From positions 271,001 through 335,000 of the forward strand of contig JAWRYS010001465.1 in assembly GCA_034769895.1 (NCBI GenBank): a DNA stretch of 64,000 bases. The letters are read 5' to 3'. Under the pieces are notes generated by a model. It searched no databases. It was not told the DNA's origin and saw nothing but the letters and a program-made list of their open reading frames with translations. The first letter of the stretch is position 1. Each line of letters starts with the position of its first letter. This DNA is from Magicicada septendecula. Lineage: Eukaryota > Arthropoda > Insecta > Hemiptera > Cicadidae. Positions 1-11,999 of the stretch are shown piece by piece. The position numbers were made by a program, and so were the translations under genes.

Positions 1-655
1 GCTTCGAGGTCTCGTCATAGAAGGTCGTACTGACTGTCGCGAGTTTTCGTGTCAGGACAGGAATATTCTATATGTGACGTAGAAATTAGACATACGTTAC
101 GAAGTTTTCGTATACGTTATCTAGTCGAAGAACTCAAATACAAATTTGTAATAGATCAGTATTAGTGCTTTTCGCGCTAACGCAAGATTTTCCGTCTAGG
201 GACAGCAATACCAATCGCGATATTGCTAATTAGACGCGAGAACACTTCAAGAGTCGGAAGTAGGTAAGCCCAGTACACAAGAGCTATTTACTCACCTATT
301 ACAAATACCTCTGATACGATTTTATAAACAATAATAGTTCGATAACCGCAACGCGTGTGTGTGTGAAACGTAGAAGTGAACGACGCTGAGGTCAACGGAC
401 AACGAATCGTCTACAGCAGCTGATCGCCGGACATGGACGGTGGTTGTGGAATTCAACAAACAAGTAACAATCTATTGTAAAAAAAGAACACAATAAACTA
501 TTTAGTGAAAGACAAATAATCAAACAAATATTTTTACGTTTAAATCTTAATGAGACGGAAATAATAATTGTGGTAGTTAATAAATTTTCCTAATTCCAGA
601 TATTGACTCTGTGTTTATATTTTCATTAAACCTGTCTATGCAATAATTATTTGTT
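1..655. other. Non-coding stretch, no gene seen
   Basis: No reading frame of note and no recognised repeat. Base composition is milder than the AT-rich background, with several CpG-containing words in the first 450 bases and a weak AATAAA near 490. It could be an LTR or untranslated exon, but nothing here decides that. Confidence 0.4.
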
Positions 656-659
656 ACGC

Positions 660-1150
660 TGCAACATACATAATGGTGCCAACGGTTGTTACCTAACGGT
701 CGCTTTTAATTTTCTTTAAGAGTTTACAAAACCATTCTTGCTTGCGGCCGTTATTTGCTTTCTTCTTATCAATGTACAGAAACATGTTATCTAACATTCG
801 CTTCAAAGAAAATATAAACTCATCTCTGCTTGTTACTAAGAGGGCTTGTGAGCTGTATATTGCAGCTCTCACAAAAACAATTTGCTGTTACAACGGATAA
901 GAAGAGTTAAGCGGCGTGTTCCCGCTACTTGCTTTCTATTATCACTTCCGTGAACCTGCAGCAATCTTATTTACACACTGCGCTACCCGGCCGTCTTACC
1001 GTGCAATGTTGTAAACACAACATACGTTCAACGTTAACGCAAGATATTCAACGTATATCTACACATTTCATTTTTTGACCGTGTTTCTTATAAATAGGCA
1101 TACATGGTTAGCAGCAGAAACCATACATACTTTATGTTTTATATTACTCT
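660..1150 (+). repeat. Dispersed repeat, copy 1 of family R1
   Basis: This block resembles 10560-10940 in the same orientation. Shared words include a Lys/AT-rich start, a 'cttaccgtgcaat' core and a 'ggcctatatggttatcagcag'-like end. A weaker relative lies at 34960-35410. The copies are well diverged and hold no open frame, so this is an old interspersed or segmental repeat of unknown class. Confidence 0.5.
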
Positions 1151-1179
1151 TGTCACCGGACAAAAGCTTGTCACATGAC

Positions 1180-1662
1180 AAATGGCGCCAATCGTCCAAC
1201 TCTTCGTTTTTTTTTTTGTGACTCTAAAAAGGGCCGTGTGGCGAAAACGCTGTGATATTTGTTCCGCCCGAGCCGCCCTGAGATGTTCGGCGGCTGCGCC
1301 TGCTGTTCGTGGCGCACTGCAGCCTCCTCTTCTTTCGACATCGGTTTTTTAGAGTCCGCTGCCGGCCCAGCGACGTCCATCGCTGGTGCGTTACAGGGCG
1401 AAGAATGCGAAGAACGTCCGTTCAACTCTTCGGCTGTTCCCTCCGGATAGCTTCGCGTCGATGTCGTCCGATAGAGGAGAGGCGATGAAGTGCGTCCGAC
1501 GGCGTGGCGACGGAGTGCGCCAAAAAATTCTAGCGGCGCTCTTTTTATGCCCTGCCGCTGATCCCTGATTGGTTCGCTGCGTATTCGTCTGTGTCACGCT
1601 CCGTCAGGTGTTCGCGGCGCTGGTACTGGAGAGCAGATGTGTGTTTCGCTGCCGTCACACTC
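1180..1662 (-). promoter_or_regulatory. GC/CpG-rich island, candidate LTR or promoter
   Basis: This is about 480 bases of CpG-rich sequence in an otherwise AT-rich region. On the minus strand it begins TGTGACGGCAGCG (near 1662), carries a TATA-like ATAAAAAG near 1545, and ends close to a TGGCGCC word near 1185 that resembles a tRNA primer-binding site. That layout fits the 5' LTR of a gypsy-type element read on the minus strand. Short minus-strand frames inside (1425 down to 1171, 1597 down to 1391) resemble no family I know. A host CpG-rich promoter is the alternative. Confidence 0.35.
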
Positions 1663-2470
1663 TATATGACTAAGTATCTCATACAACGAGTTAACATAAA
1701 GGAATCTTATCGGTTACAGTTTTCATCCCTCCAGATCAGTCGTAGGCAACCTTTGAATTTATGACGGCGCATATATAACTGAGGACCAGTTCGATGGACG
1801 CACCCCTCTCCACCCGATCAATGGAAAATAGTAAGATGCGGAGTTCAATAGCCGGACGTTACAAACATTAACTGTCGCTTTGTAATACCCTTGCCCTTTT
1901 ATTTTGCGACGTGGAACACCGAATCAAAAAAAGCTTTGCTATATTTTCCATATAAATTACTGAAAAATTTTCGCATTAAGAGGAGGTCATCAGCATCAAC
2001 AATCAGTCATCATGCACACGCACGTTAAAACTAACAAAATTTTAAACGAAAAAAATTGTTAAACAGGAACACATTTTAATAAAAATATATTAATGAACTT
2101 ACCACTATAACACTATTTGTTTTTATAAAGTGCACAGAAATGTAAAATTTTTAAAAATCACATTTAAAACATAAATGAAGGTTTCAGTTCATTTTCTTGG
2201 GAAAAGTAATTTTCAGTAATTATTGTATTAGAAAGAAGTAAAATTTTAAACGGGTTGTATTATTTTATAATACAATACTTCGGAGCAGGTGCAATGCGGG
2301 TGCGTTTCTTCGCTCAAAAGAAAAGAAAATTACAAATTGATTCGCAGGTGCGTCAAACATTTCGACGGACGCACTTGCGCCCCCGGGCGCAGGGTTGCCG
2401 ACTGATGCTCTAGATAAATAATATTTAAACACCATCATCATTTTTATCTCATTAAGAGGTCTAAGAGAAA
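1663..2470. other. Non-coding AT-rich stretch
   Basis: No gene seen. Short GC-richer patches at about 1780-1830 and 2280-2400 stand out, the second containing a CCCGGG word. No repeat partner was found by eye. Confidence 0.4.
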
Positions 2471-2479
2471 TTCGTAAGT

Positions 2480-2830
2480 AAAACCTAATTTGATAGCATG
2501 TTACTATTACAAGATGTCATACTACATAAATGGTCAGTTGTGTAAAAACAAATTTAATCACATTTCGACCACATGTGTCATTTTTTATAATTAAATTCTT
2601 TCAGAACATTGATTACCTTGCACTTTTCATTTATTATGTTTGCTATACCTTGTCACTAGTCGATTTAGGCCTTTTATAACTCATAGTTTATTAACGTTCC
2701 CCAATAAAAAGATGACGCTTTTATTGCAGTTAAACGCTTTCTGTCCGTCGTCGTTTTTTACGAAAAGTTTTTTATTCAACGGTTATTTAAAAGTAAGCAG
2801 TATCTGTCATCGTATCTTACGATAAAGAAA
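2480..2830 (+). repeat. Dispersed repeat, copy 1 of family R2
   Basis: Similar in order and orientation to 17040-17370. Both contain a 'gatagcatgttactatt'-like start, a 'gtgtca-tttttata' middle and an 'aataa-aagatgacgcttttatt' end. The copies are diverged and neither codes for a recognisable protein. Confidence 0.5.
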
Positions 2831-3265
2831 CCATAAAAGACTATTCATAAGAAAAATAGTAAGAAAGACAAATAAACCTCTAAATCATATTAGGCTGATC
2901 TCATGTAGTTTAGTTGTAAGTATAATAAGATGTGTAAGTTACAGTTAATTAACATTAATGGATACAAAATATTATTAGACAGAAATCAGCTATTCAGTAA
3001 AAGAAGATTATTTCTTTGTAATTTTAATAATAACACATACTTTTTTAAATTTTTTTTAAGAGACAAAAGCAATAATACTTCCGTCTGTTTGGCAGTTGTC
3101 AATTTTATTAAAGTCTGAACATTCACTAAATTTTTGATCAAAGCTTAGAGACTGTAAAAATATTTGTTTTTAGTTAGAAACTTTTGCTTGTATTTATTAG
3201 AGAGAAAGAAATTTTGTATTAAGAGAGGAAGAAATTTTGTATTTAACTTAGAGAGAAAAAGGAGA

Positions 3266-3357
3266 GGGCGAGAGAGAGAGAGACACACACACAGACAGAC
3301 AGATAGACAGACAGACAGACAGAGATATAGACTGACAGACACACAGAGACAGAGCCA
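3266..3357. repeat. (GA)n/(GACA)n simple repeat
   Basis: GA dinucleotides run into CA and then repeated GACA/GATA tetranucleotides. All frames across it are low-complexity shadows. Confidence 0.9.
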
Positions 3358-3659
3358 GACAGGTAGAAAAGGTCAGACAGTGGGAAAGAGAGAAAGGAGT
3401 GGTAAAGACAAAGAAAGGTGATGAGTAAGAGGAAAGGAATAGTGAGATATATGTACATCCTTCAAAGAGCAACACAAAGTTAACCACGTGATATGCAAAA
3501 ACAAGACTTGAGATTGTGTGCTCTACAACAGCGAAACGAACATTGACACAACTGGAAAGACGTGTGAAACTTTCAAGCGTAAAATGAAAACTGTTGTAAT
3601 AGGCAATACACAACCTTCTTCTGTAAATATGCTGGAAAGTCAACCTTGATAAATCCACT

Positions 3660-4609
3660 GTCTATCTAATTTATATAAAATCAGTAGTTATCTGCAAGCG
3701 ATTGTGTAAATAAAAACTACACAAATTAAGTGTTTGATAATAAAAACGTTTTCATAATATAAAATATGACACACAATTGAAGAAATTTTATTAGAATTTG
3801 TGTTTTTACTATTAGTGTTGTGGCCCAAGTATAGGAATGGTAGTATTTCACGTTCTCAAGTAGAGTTATTTTTATTAGACTGTGTTCAGTCCGCACATAT
3901 TCGTATAGAATGTGTAATTATGGATTACTGTAACACCAGTGGTTTTTGTTTATTCGCATGACCTAAAGTAAACAAGCCATGGTACCGATGCTCTCTTTTA
4001 CTTATTAAACCAAAAGTTTTTTTATTTATTGTCTACCATCTCATGAGAATTAACTTGTTTTTAAAAGTAGTTTGTTACGGAGAAATAATGTTAAAGAGTC
4101 GATAAAAACAAAAGTTAGCATACAAGATAAACTACACCTCACAAATTCGGTACTAAGAATTTTGGGTTAAACACTTTGATGGGCACTTCGGCTATATCTG
4201 ATAAATTATTCTGTCCTGTACTTAGTTGTTTAAGGCCAGTGTTGCAATAAAGTCAACATCACCACACTTGCTGCTAGAGTAAAATGGCTGGTTTAATTTT
4301 TATTTGTTACTGTGATCAAAATAAGTAAATTTTTATAGAAACAAAAAATCTGTCTAATGAAGACAAATTAAGTACATATCAAATACACAATCGAAAACGC
4401 TAAAATTAAATGGCTACACTATATAAGAAATAAGTGCTACAAAATATCGACGGTAAAGACTTATTTCATTTCCTTAAAAAAATATAGGTAACAGCTAAAT
4501 TCAAGTTACGTGCATTTACAGGGACGGCTGAAAGGTTAAAAAGGTTAAAAACTAATTGTTTGGTATGCAACTGTTTCATAGTGTATTCTGTAAAAAGCAG
4601 TACTATGTA

Positions 4610-4610
<1 letters not shown>
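3660..4610. other. Non-coding AT-rich stretch
   Basis: No gene or clear repeat seen. Stop codons are dense in all frames. Confidence 0.4.

Positions 4611-4612
<2 letters not shown>

Positions 4613-4688
<76 letters not shown>
4613..4688. repeat. (CT)n(CA)n compound microsatellite
   Basis: About 14 CT units followed by about 24 CA units with no interruption, suggesting a young and probably length-variable locus. Confidence 0.95.
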
Positions 4689-4692
<4 letters not shown>

Positions 4693-5029
4693 CATACAAT
4701 ATGGGGAAAAAATTCCAGTGGAAATTTTAAATATTTAGTACAAGAGACGTGATGCGTGATGAACAAACTAAATGCAAAGCTGCAATTCATGTAAAACCTC
4801 TCTAGTGTTAATAATTATGCGATATACAAATGACAAGTTTCTGTTATTAAATTGAAATAAATAAGCCTTTGTTCATAAAATTCATTGTCACCTGAAAAGC
4901 GGCACAAATTGAATTTATTTGACTAGTACTCTTTATAGAGCTAAAAATATATATTTTTTGATAATTCATAAAACGTCGAAATAGTAGTATACAAAACTTT
5001 AGGCTACAAGACTAAATACACAGCTTTAA

Positions 5030-5230
5030 TAAAGGTGTTTGATGTCAATGAACGTTAACTTAAATTTAAATTGGATCATTAACTCGATGATTGTAACATA
5101 CTCTAGTACCACTGGACAAGATATATGTATATGAATCTACCGCTAAATTATTTAAGGAGTTAATTATTTACCCCTTAGTTAGTGAAATGTAATCTTAAGT
5201 GCAGTCGAAACCACAGACAGAGTAACAATT
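5030..5230 (+). repeat. Dispersed repeat, copy 1 of family R3
   Basis: Resembles 14955-15185 in the same orientation. Both have 'taaatttaaa..gat..attaact' followed by 'gtactctaataccac' and a later 'gtcaaa-ac-caaaggcaaagtaa'-like end. It belongs to the roughly collinear repeat pairs spaced 9-10 kb apart. Confidence 0.45.
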
Positions 5231-5547
5231 AATGGTTTTATTAACACTTTTATAAAAAATTACATTTCTTTTGCAGTTGTTTTTCATGATGTTATTAATC
5301 TATTGCGCATTATTCACATTAGAGTTGTGAATAAGACAACTACCAAAAAAACTTTAAATTTACTGTCATTATTGTTAATAAACACGTTTGGTGAACTATA
5401 CGCTAACTAGAGTGCAACATTGTATCACTGGAGAACCACTGTTTATGCAAATGTAGCTGCCATTTGTGTTTTGTATGAGAAAATGACCCTTCTCATAGTA
5501 GCGTGTTGTTAATATCGGCGCCTCTAATTATTGCCTGTGTTATAAAT

Positions 5548-5806
5548 TTGAGTTTTTAAAATATTTGGTTTTGTATAATTCTAAACGTTCGAAGTAATGT
5601 CTTTTCGCTTTTGCCTGGCATATATAAACTGTGTTGCAGTCTTTGCATTGTGTTTTATATATTCCAAGGTTTAGTCTACCATTATTATTATTATTATTAT
5701 TGTTGTTGTTATAATTATTATTAATATTATTATTATTATTGGTAGTATTATTATTATTATTGATAGAATATGGAGTGTATGTATATTGAGTTTGCTCATT
5801 GCGCAA
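5548..5806 (-). pseudogene. Penelope-like element GIY-YIG endonuclease fragment with poly-Asn expansion
   Basis: On the minus strand a short frame encodes a run of Asn residues followed by GIYKTQCKDCNTVYICQ and then LELYKTKYF. In Penelope-like elements the C-terminal GIY-YIG nuclease starts with GIYK..C..C..VYIGQ and ends with a LE.LEIYK segment, so this is a decayed PLE C terminus. The YIG glycine is replaced by Cys, and most of the nuclease between YIG and LELYK is missing. The Asn run is encoded by an expanded TTA/AAT microsatellite at 5683-5765 lying in the linker before the nuclease. There is no RT sequence upstream. Confidence 0.6.
5683..5765. repeat. (TTA)n/(AAT)n microsatellite
   Basis: Interrupted trinucleotide repeat, read as poly-Asn in the PLE fragment on the minus strand. 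Confidence 0.9.
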
Positions 5807-6139
5807 GCTACTTCAACAATTGTATTTTTGACTAGTTAGGTGTTTTGTGTATGTAATACACTAGTTAGATTTCCTTATGTAAAGAAATAATTGTGTCCGG
5901 TGTTGTTTATGCAGTTGAGTAGTTAGGGGTCCGAGTGTTGTTTACATTAGAGAATGGAGCCAAATTTTGTTTGGTATTATTATCATGTGTTATTTTTAGA
6001 ATATGTTTATTAGTGTGACCTTCCTCACATTTATGTACTGTAACAGGAGGGCTCAAGTAAGAAACAAACATCTTTGTAAAACCGTAATACGGTATAAACT
6101 TATAAAGACATTAAAAAGTACAACATAAAGTATTAAAAT

Positions 6140-6589
6140 AACAATAAACTGACAATCTACACAACTATTGTGGAGCCCATTTTAACTTATGGCTGGGAAT
6201 GCTGGCAACTTTCAGGTAAAGAGAAAAAAGTGATAGAAACTCTGGAAATGGACTTCTTAAGAAGAGCGTGTAATATTTCTAGAATGCGACATGTTAGAAA
6301 CGAAGATACAAGAAGGAAAACAGGGGGCGTATCTACAACAGCAGAAATAATAGAATCCAGACAGATGCTACGGTATGGTCACGTAATGAGGATGGAGGAG
6401 AAGCGATGGGCAAATAAAGCATTGACTTACACACCACAAAACAGGAGAAGAAAAGGAAGACTGACAACACAGTGGAGAACAGGAATTAGGAAAAGCATGA
6501 GAGATCGAGCTATTGGAGACGATGACTGGAAAGATAGGGAGAAATGGCTATCGAAATGCGGGATGTGGCATAGACTGTAGGACCCCCGC

Positions 6590-6620
<31 letters not shown>
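6140..6620 (+). pseudogene. LINE 3' end: reverse transcriptase C terminus plus (TAA)n tail
   Basis: The frame ending at 6580 encodes the post-RT region of a widespread insect LINE. It has VEPILTYGWECW, then LEMDFLRRACNISR, RNEDTRRKTG, a RYGHVMRM motif and a basic RRRKGRLTTQWR segment. These match the usual order of the C-terminal 'thumb' region of RT-only LINE copies. The RT catalytic part is absent, so it is 5' truncated. Shortly after the stop comes (TAA)n at 6589-6620, the microsatellite-type tail such elements carry instead of poly(A). No intact target duplication was identified by eye. Confidence 0.75.
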
Positions 6621-7109
6621 TACAATAACAATACAGTGACTATGAATATGTTTATGTGTGTGTGATGAATTATTTGTATAACTTGTGTTTCGTGTATAAA
6701 TAATTCTCCATGGATATTTTTGTTTACGTATGTTTCTGTGTATGTGCAATGTCCAAGTGCTATGTATGTACTCGCATACACAATGTTTATACAGTTTCAG
6801 TTGAGAAGTTAGGAGCGTACAAAATATTTTCTTCTTACCATACGCTAAAATTAATTAATGTTTTACTCTGTAGCTTAAAATACATTCATTTCTGGTGTCA
6901 CTGATTTACGGGCACACCATCTCTTTTTCATGGTATTGAAGTTGAGGTGAAGTGCCGACCTTATAGTAAGCTAGTAGTGTAAATGATCGGTAGATAAAAT
7001 CTTGAAATTTTGGATATCGTGTAACTGATCGCCTTAAATACCAAAGATAATGAAGAGATAGAAAGTAAACAGGAGGTGTAAGAAAAATTATTAGGGTTAA
7101 AAAGCGAAA

Positions 7110-7510
7110 ACTTGTATCTCGTAGGCGCTACTGTGAAGTTAATACGACTACAGCTGCAAAATAATAACTCTGTAAAACTAAGTGTGTACTTTCAGTGAGA
7201 CTAAGTGGGCCGCCGTAGTAGTTATAAGCAGCTGTAGCAAATACCTAATGGCACTGCTGAATTATATATTACTTTATTGAACAATAAATCATATCCTCCC
7301 AGATTAATACAGAGCGATACGTTGTCCTTCCTACTGAATGCGTCTGTTTTTGTAAGCGTCCCCCTTCTTTACCCTTTCATTATGCAACTTAGGTTTACAA
7401 TATTTAAAAGCTTTTTTCTCTTTAGTATACCCGTAATAGATTATCTCGGCTACAAATTATACAATTTGATATATGTACCCAATTTGCAAGGTCTCTTATT
7501 CCTAGCAGCA
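7110..7510 (+). repeat. Dispersed repeat, copy 1 of family R4
   Basis: Clearly related to 15830-16500 in the same orientation. Shared words include 'gctgaattatatattacttta', 'gattaatacag..cgatacgttgt' and 'caatttgcaa'. This copy lacks the 0.34 kb insert found in its partner, so it serves as the empty site. No coding function is seen. Confidence 0.6.
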
Positions 7511-7519
7511 CCCTAAAAT

Positions 7520-9420
7520 TTGCATCAATTTGTTATTTATTCTGCAACATCTCTGACAACACTTCTTCCTACTATCCTTACCCACTTACTCAGAAACGCC
7601 TATTTGTATGTGCGTATTAGTGTGAAAAAGATAGGTTGAAAAATCGTGAGAGAGATGAGCTGGCTTAATATTATTGAGGGACAATTCAAACTTTTCAAAC
7701 TTAGAACTTCGAACTATAGTTTAACTTTCTACAGAAAAACTATTATTACACTACATTATCTTAATTATACTCATAAAGTATCACGTGGTAATTGACAAAA
7801 TATTTTTGTAACAAAATTTGAATAATTTCTGGATAGTCGTCTACAATAAACAATTATAATAAAATACTAAAAATTACAGTAATTTTTACAAATATTTTGA
7901 AAAATTACGTTCTTTAAAATTACCGAATCGTGTATTACAAATGCGTGAAAAACAAATTCCCAACATTAAGAATGATGTTGTATCAAAATTTTAAAAATGG
8001 TTTAATGTTTGTTTGTCACGCAGAGCTTAAAAGCAATATTAATTCAGTTTTGGTATTTGAAAAATATTTGACGACTTGAGTCAATGACACTTTTATTTAT
8101 TTCGCCCACTCCATACTCGTAGCGCATTCTGTTAGATTTGTTAGTAATAAGTAGGGTTGTCTGCTTTTTAATTTAAACAACTTAATTCAACTTCCTTGTT
8201 GAAAATAATTGTTGAATCTTTTTTTACCCTCTGATGTTTTCTTAACATTGGAAAATAGTATTCGGCTTTGTATAAAAATCAAATCTTAAAAACTTAGTTA
8301 TTAATGTGGTTGATTACAGTTACTTAATCCAGGTTAGCTAAAGTACAAAGTATATACAAATTGCATAATCCAGCCCATTCTCAAATACAAAATTATTAAA
8401 CAAAAAATAAATATATATTCTTGATATTTCTCCTATTTTTATAAGCATTAGGTTTTAATAGTTACTTTTGTGATAAAATTGTATGGGGTTTTCTAAGGGA
8501 AAGTTACCACGTGTATGTTTTGTAAAACAAAAAAGTAATATTTGTTTGTAATGCGGAGAATACATTACAATGTACACGTGTTTGTAAATAAACTTACTTA
8601 ATTTTTGTAGGCTATTTATGTAAATACGGTTCCTGTATTGCTAAGTCGTTTGAATAATAATCATAATTTACTTTTTATTGTTAACATACAGATACAAAGA
8701 ATGTGGATTCTTATTTGCTATCAAAAATTGACGAGTTTTACGTTACCATTTATCAAAGTGATAATACTCGAAGAATGTGTGTTTTATATGCAATACGCAG
8801 AAACGGAGCTTTCCTCCTTGTGTCAAAGTATTTGATAACTTCTTGGGGAAACAGGTTTTTTCATTGCTCGTATTCACACTTAATTACATTTTAAGCATCA
8901 TAAATTCTTCAACCTGACATTTCACAGTGAATTCAATTTTTCTCTAAGCGACTTGCGTTCTTTCTTAAGCGCTACAATTTAATCAGAACAAGAAGAACAA
9001 GTAATTTCCGAACACGTCACTTCTTGAGCCGTTGTCGTTATCTTGAGTATAATGTGTACGGCACGTTCTCTACACGTTTTATTCTTTATTATATGATTAT
9101 ACAAACTACTTTTGTAGCTGTCTAGATAAAATACTTTTACATATGTGTTTATTGATAAATCCAACATGTACAGAGATATTGTATTGAGATACAAATATGC
9201 GAATAATTAAATAATTGTATACTGTTTTTATCGAAGTGAAAGGAAGCTGATAGATAAATCTTCAATCTATAAAATAATTTATCAATTTACAGTATATATA
9301 AAGATACAAAATTTATTTAAAAATCACATATTTATGGTTACTTTTATTAATATTTTTTTGTTTTCTCACTGCTCAAATATCATAAGCATAGAAAACCCTA
9401 TTTTAAAGTCGATATGGTTT
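7520..9420. other. Non-coding AT-rich stretch, no gene
   Basis: About 1.9 kb with only short frames and no family resemblance that I can recognise. No tandem structure was seen. Confidence 0.4.
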
Positions 9421-9429
9421 TACAGAATG

Positions 9430-9830
9430 AGCGAAAAGAGTTATCAGATCTGACTTGACAATTTGGCATTTGTCTGTGTGTCTGTCTGCCTGTTTGTGTT
9501 ATATCTCACGATCACTTATGAGCGCGTCAACCGATTTTCGTAAAACTTTCCATACGCGTTCATACCCTACAAAACTCTGTTGTTTTTCAGAATTGATGGC
9601 TCCAAAAAAGGGAGTGGGAGGTAAAAATGTGGGTTTCAAAATTGCGGAAAAATAGCAAAAGCTCACGTCGGGTATCAGATTAAAATTAATTTAAATTGCA
9701 ATCAAAATATAGTGTTTGCTTTTTTTACAATTTCTAAACTTTTGAATGTCAGGGCTTTAAAAGTGAGTGAAAAGTGTGTTTAAATCGCAAAAATTCATGT
9801 GAGGAACAAAAAAAGGAAAACCTAAACTAA
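9430..9830 (+). repeat. Interspersed repeat of the 'CTGTCTGTCTG / TTCACGA / CGATTTTCGTA' type
   Basis: The order CTGTGTGTCTGTCTGCC, then a 'tctcacgatcac' word, then 'accgattttcgtaaaactt' is shared with 27890-28100 in the same orientation. Repeats with this layout are common in arthropod genomes. Its class is not established here and the short frames (9455-9655) are not conserved between the copies. Confidence 0.5.
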
Positions 9831-9839
9831 CATCTGAAT

Positions 9840-10550
9840 CTTTAGTTAAGATTTGAAAATTTCAAATTTTTATATCCCAAAATTCTAAAAATAAATTCAA
9901 ATTTTTAAAAAATTTGAAAATTCACTAGGTGTTATACTAATAGGATCCGTATGTTTTTGTATGCTATTTGTTCGTATGTTCTGAATTTTTAGTCTTTATT
10001 GTATGATTGTGTTCTACATATTGTCATATTGATAAATAAATAGTAGGCTACATAACTCTGTAGGTATGTATTTTTTTATAACTCGAAAATTATATAATAT
10101 TAAAATTTCAGTAATAATAAATGTACTCCGTTCAAATTCGAAGTGAATTCTGCAGCTCTGGAAGAATAAAAATAACCCTCTTTTCAACAGTCCGTAAAGG
10201 AGCAAGGCATACCGCCCGGCTTTTGTGTTTAGTGTGACAGTTGCATGGCTAACGCAACGCGCTGCCAGCCGCTAGTTGTATTCACAGCCACTAGCTCTGG
10301 GAGAACACTAGTTGAAAATTATATGTTTCGATGGTTTCCTACAACAGTGTCACACGGTGATTCTCAATGGTTTCTCAATAAAGATAACAGTGCCTGTATT
10401 AGTTACCATAAGTGTAACGCCACCACACCTCGAAAACGTTATTGAATTACAAGTTTCGGCCACTGAACATACGTATAATGTTATGTTGTACGTATATGTA
10501 TATGTACGTATGTTATTTGTTGGTGTCTTACTGTGCATTATTATTTAAAC
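9840..10550. other. Non-coding stretch
   Basis: No gene supported. Overlapping short frames at 10245-10548 are mutually inconsistent and look like chance. Confidence 0.4.
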
Positions 10551-10559
10551 TCAATTTCT

Positions 10560-10940
10560 TCAAGGAGTTACGCCCCCATTCGTGCTGGAGAAATTGTTTT
10601 CTGCACAAAATGAAGCACATTATTTACCATCCACTTTAAAGAAAATGTAAAAACATCTCTACTTCATAACAGAAAGCTCGTGAATTATGTTATATCTTAA
10701 AAAACAACTTTTCTGTTGCATTGCAAAATAGTTAAGTGATCCTTACTTACTTTTTACCATCATTTCCGTCAACGTACAGCTTTCTTATTTATACACAGCA
10801 CTACAAACCCGCCTTACCGTGCAATAAGATGCACAGTATACCTTAACACGTTGGTAGTAAATGTAATCGTGTCCCATCCTTTTCTCTGGCAGTGTGTCTT
10901 ATATATTGGCCTATATGGTTATCAGCAGTTGATTGTTTTT
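10560..10940 (+). repeat. Dispersed repeat, copy 2 of family R1
   Basis: Partner of 660-1150, same strand, about 9.9 kb away. Divergence is high. Confidence 0.5.
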
Positions 10941-11666
10941 AGACAGAACTGAATACTAACTTTCAGTATTAAATGAACACCTTAGGCTAAGATAGCTAGA
11001 ACAATTATTTCTAGCAGTCTAGCAATAAGTTGACTGCCAGACTGTTAATGTTTAAATTAAAACCAAATAACCCAATTTTTAACGAACGAGTTTTTAACTA
11101 ACAGAATTTCCTAACAATACTGTTACATCAATATGTAAATAAAATTAATGACTCATTCTGCCAAACATTTTTCAAATATAAAAATATCTATACAACATAT
11201 AGACACTATGGAAATTTTAATCCGCTCACGTAGAAGTGTGAAAGAGGCTTATACAAAGTAATGTAATTACGTCCTCTTTGCAACACTTTTGTTTGCACAG
11301 AAATCTGAAAGATCTAAAGCTTGTAGCAGAAAAATAAATAAATAAATAAAATTATTTTAAATAAAAAATAGAACATTTTTCTCTAATTTTGTACTCGTGT
11401 ATTTAATACTTAGTTTACAAATTATATAATTTTGATTGTACAATAATAAGAATGGGAACAATTAAAATAATTTACGGTGTAAAAAAACGAAATTAAGCGT
11501 ATTTGTAATTTTTAAGGTAACTTGTACCTCTCATAACGTTAGCATTAAAACCTGAAAATACGTATTAGTTTTGTTGGTTTATTTTACTCGTCTGCAATTT
11601 TTCCAATTGTCTAAGACAAGAAAGTTTCATAATTAATAAAGCTGAGTTAGTGGTTATAATCACAAA

Positions 11667-11985
11667 CAGAGTTAACACTGTTGCACACCACTATAGAAAA
11701 ATTATTCCGATACATAATTGATACTGCTGCATACCACTATAGATAAATTATGCCGATCAGAATTAACACTGTTGCATACCGTTATAGATAAATTATTCCG
11801 ATACATAATTAACACTATACATAAATCTATAGATAAATTATTCCAATCAGAATTAACACTACTGCATACCACTACAGAAAAATTATTCCGATCGGAATTA
11901 ACACTATTGCATACCACTACAGAAAAAATTATTCCGATCGGAATTAACACTGTTGTACACCACTATGTGAAAAGTTATTCCGTTT
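11667..11985. repeat. Tandem array of about seven 45-48 bp units
   Basis: Units begin 'aattaacactgttgcatacc', continue with an 'actatagataaattattccga' segment and repeat at roughly 11668, 11716, 11761, 11808, 11851, 11896 and 11941. The later units contain a TTCCGATCGGAA palindrome. Because unit lengths are near multiples of three, both strands show repetitive peptide frames (for example LLHTTTEKLFRSELT). These are shadows of the array, not genes. Confidence 0.85.
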
Positions 11986-11999
11986 TTTCTATTCCACTA

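Noticed and set aside
3145-3658. Overlapping frames on both strands rich in Leu/Ser/Cys (85-136 codons)
   Set aside because: Low-complexity shadows of the GA/GACA simple repeat.
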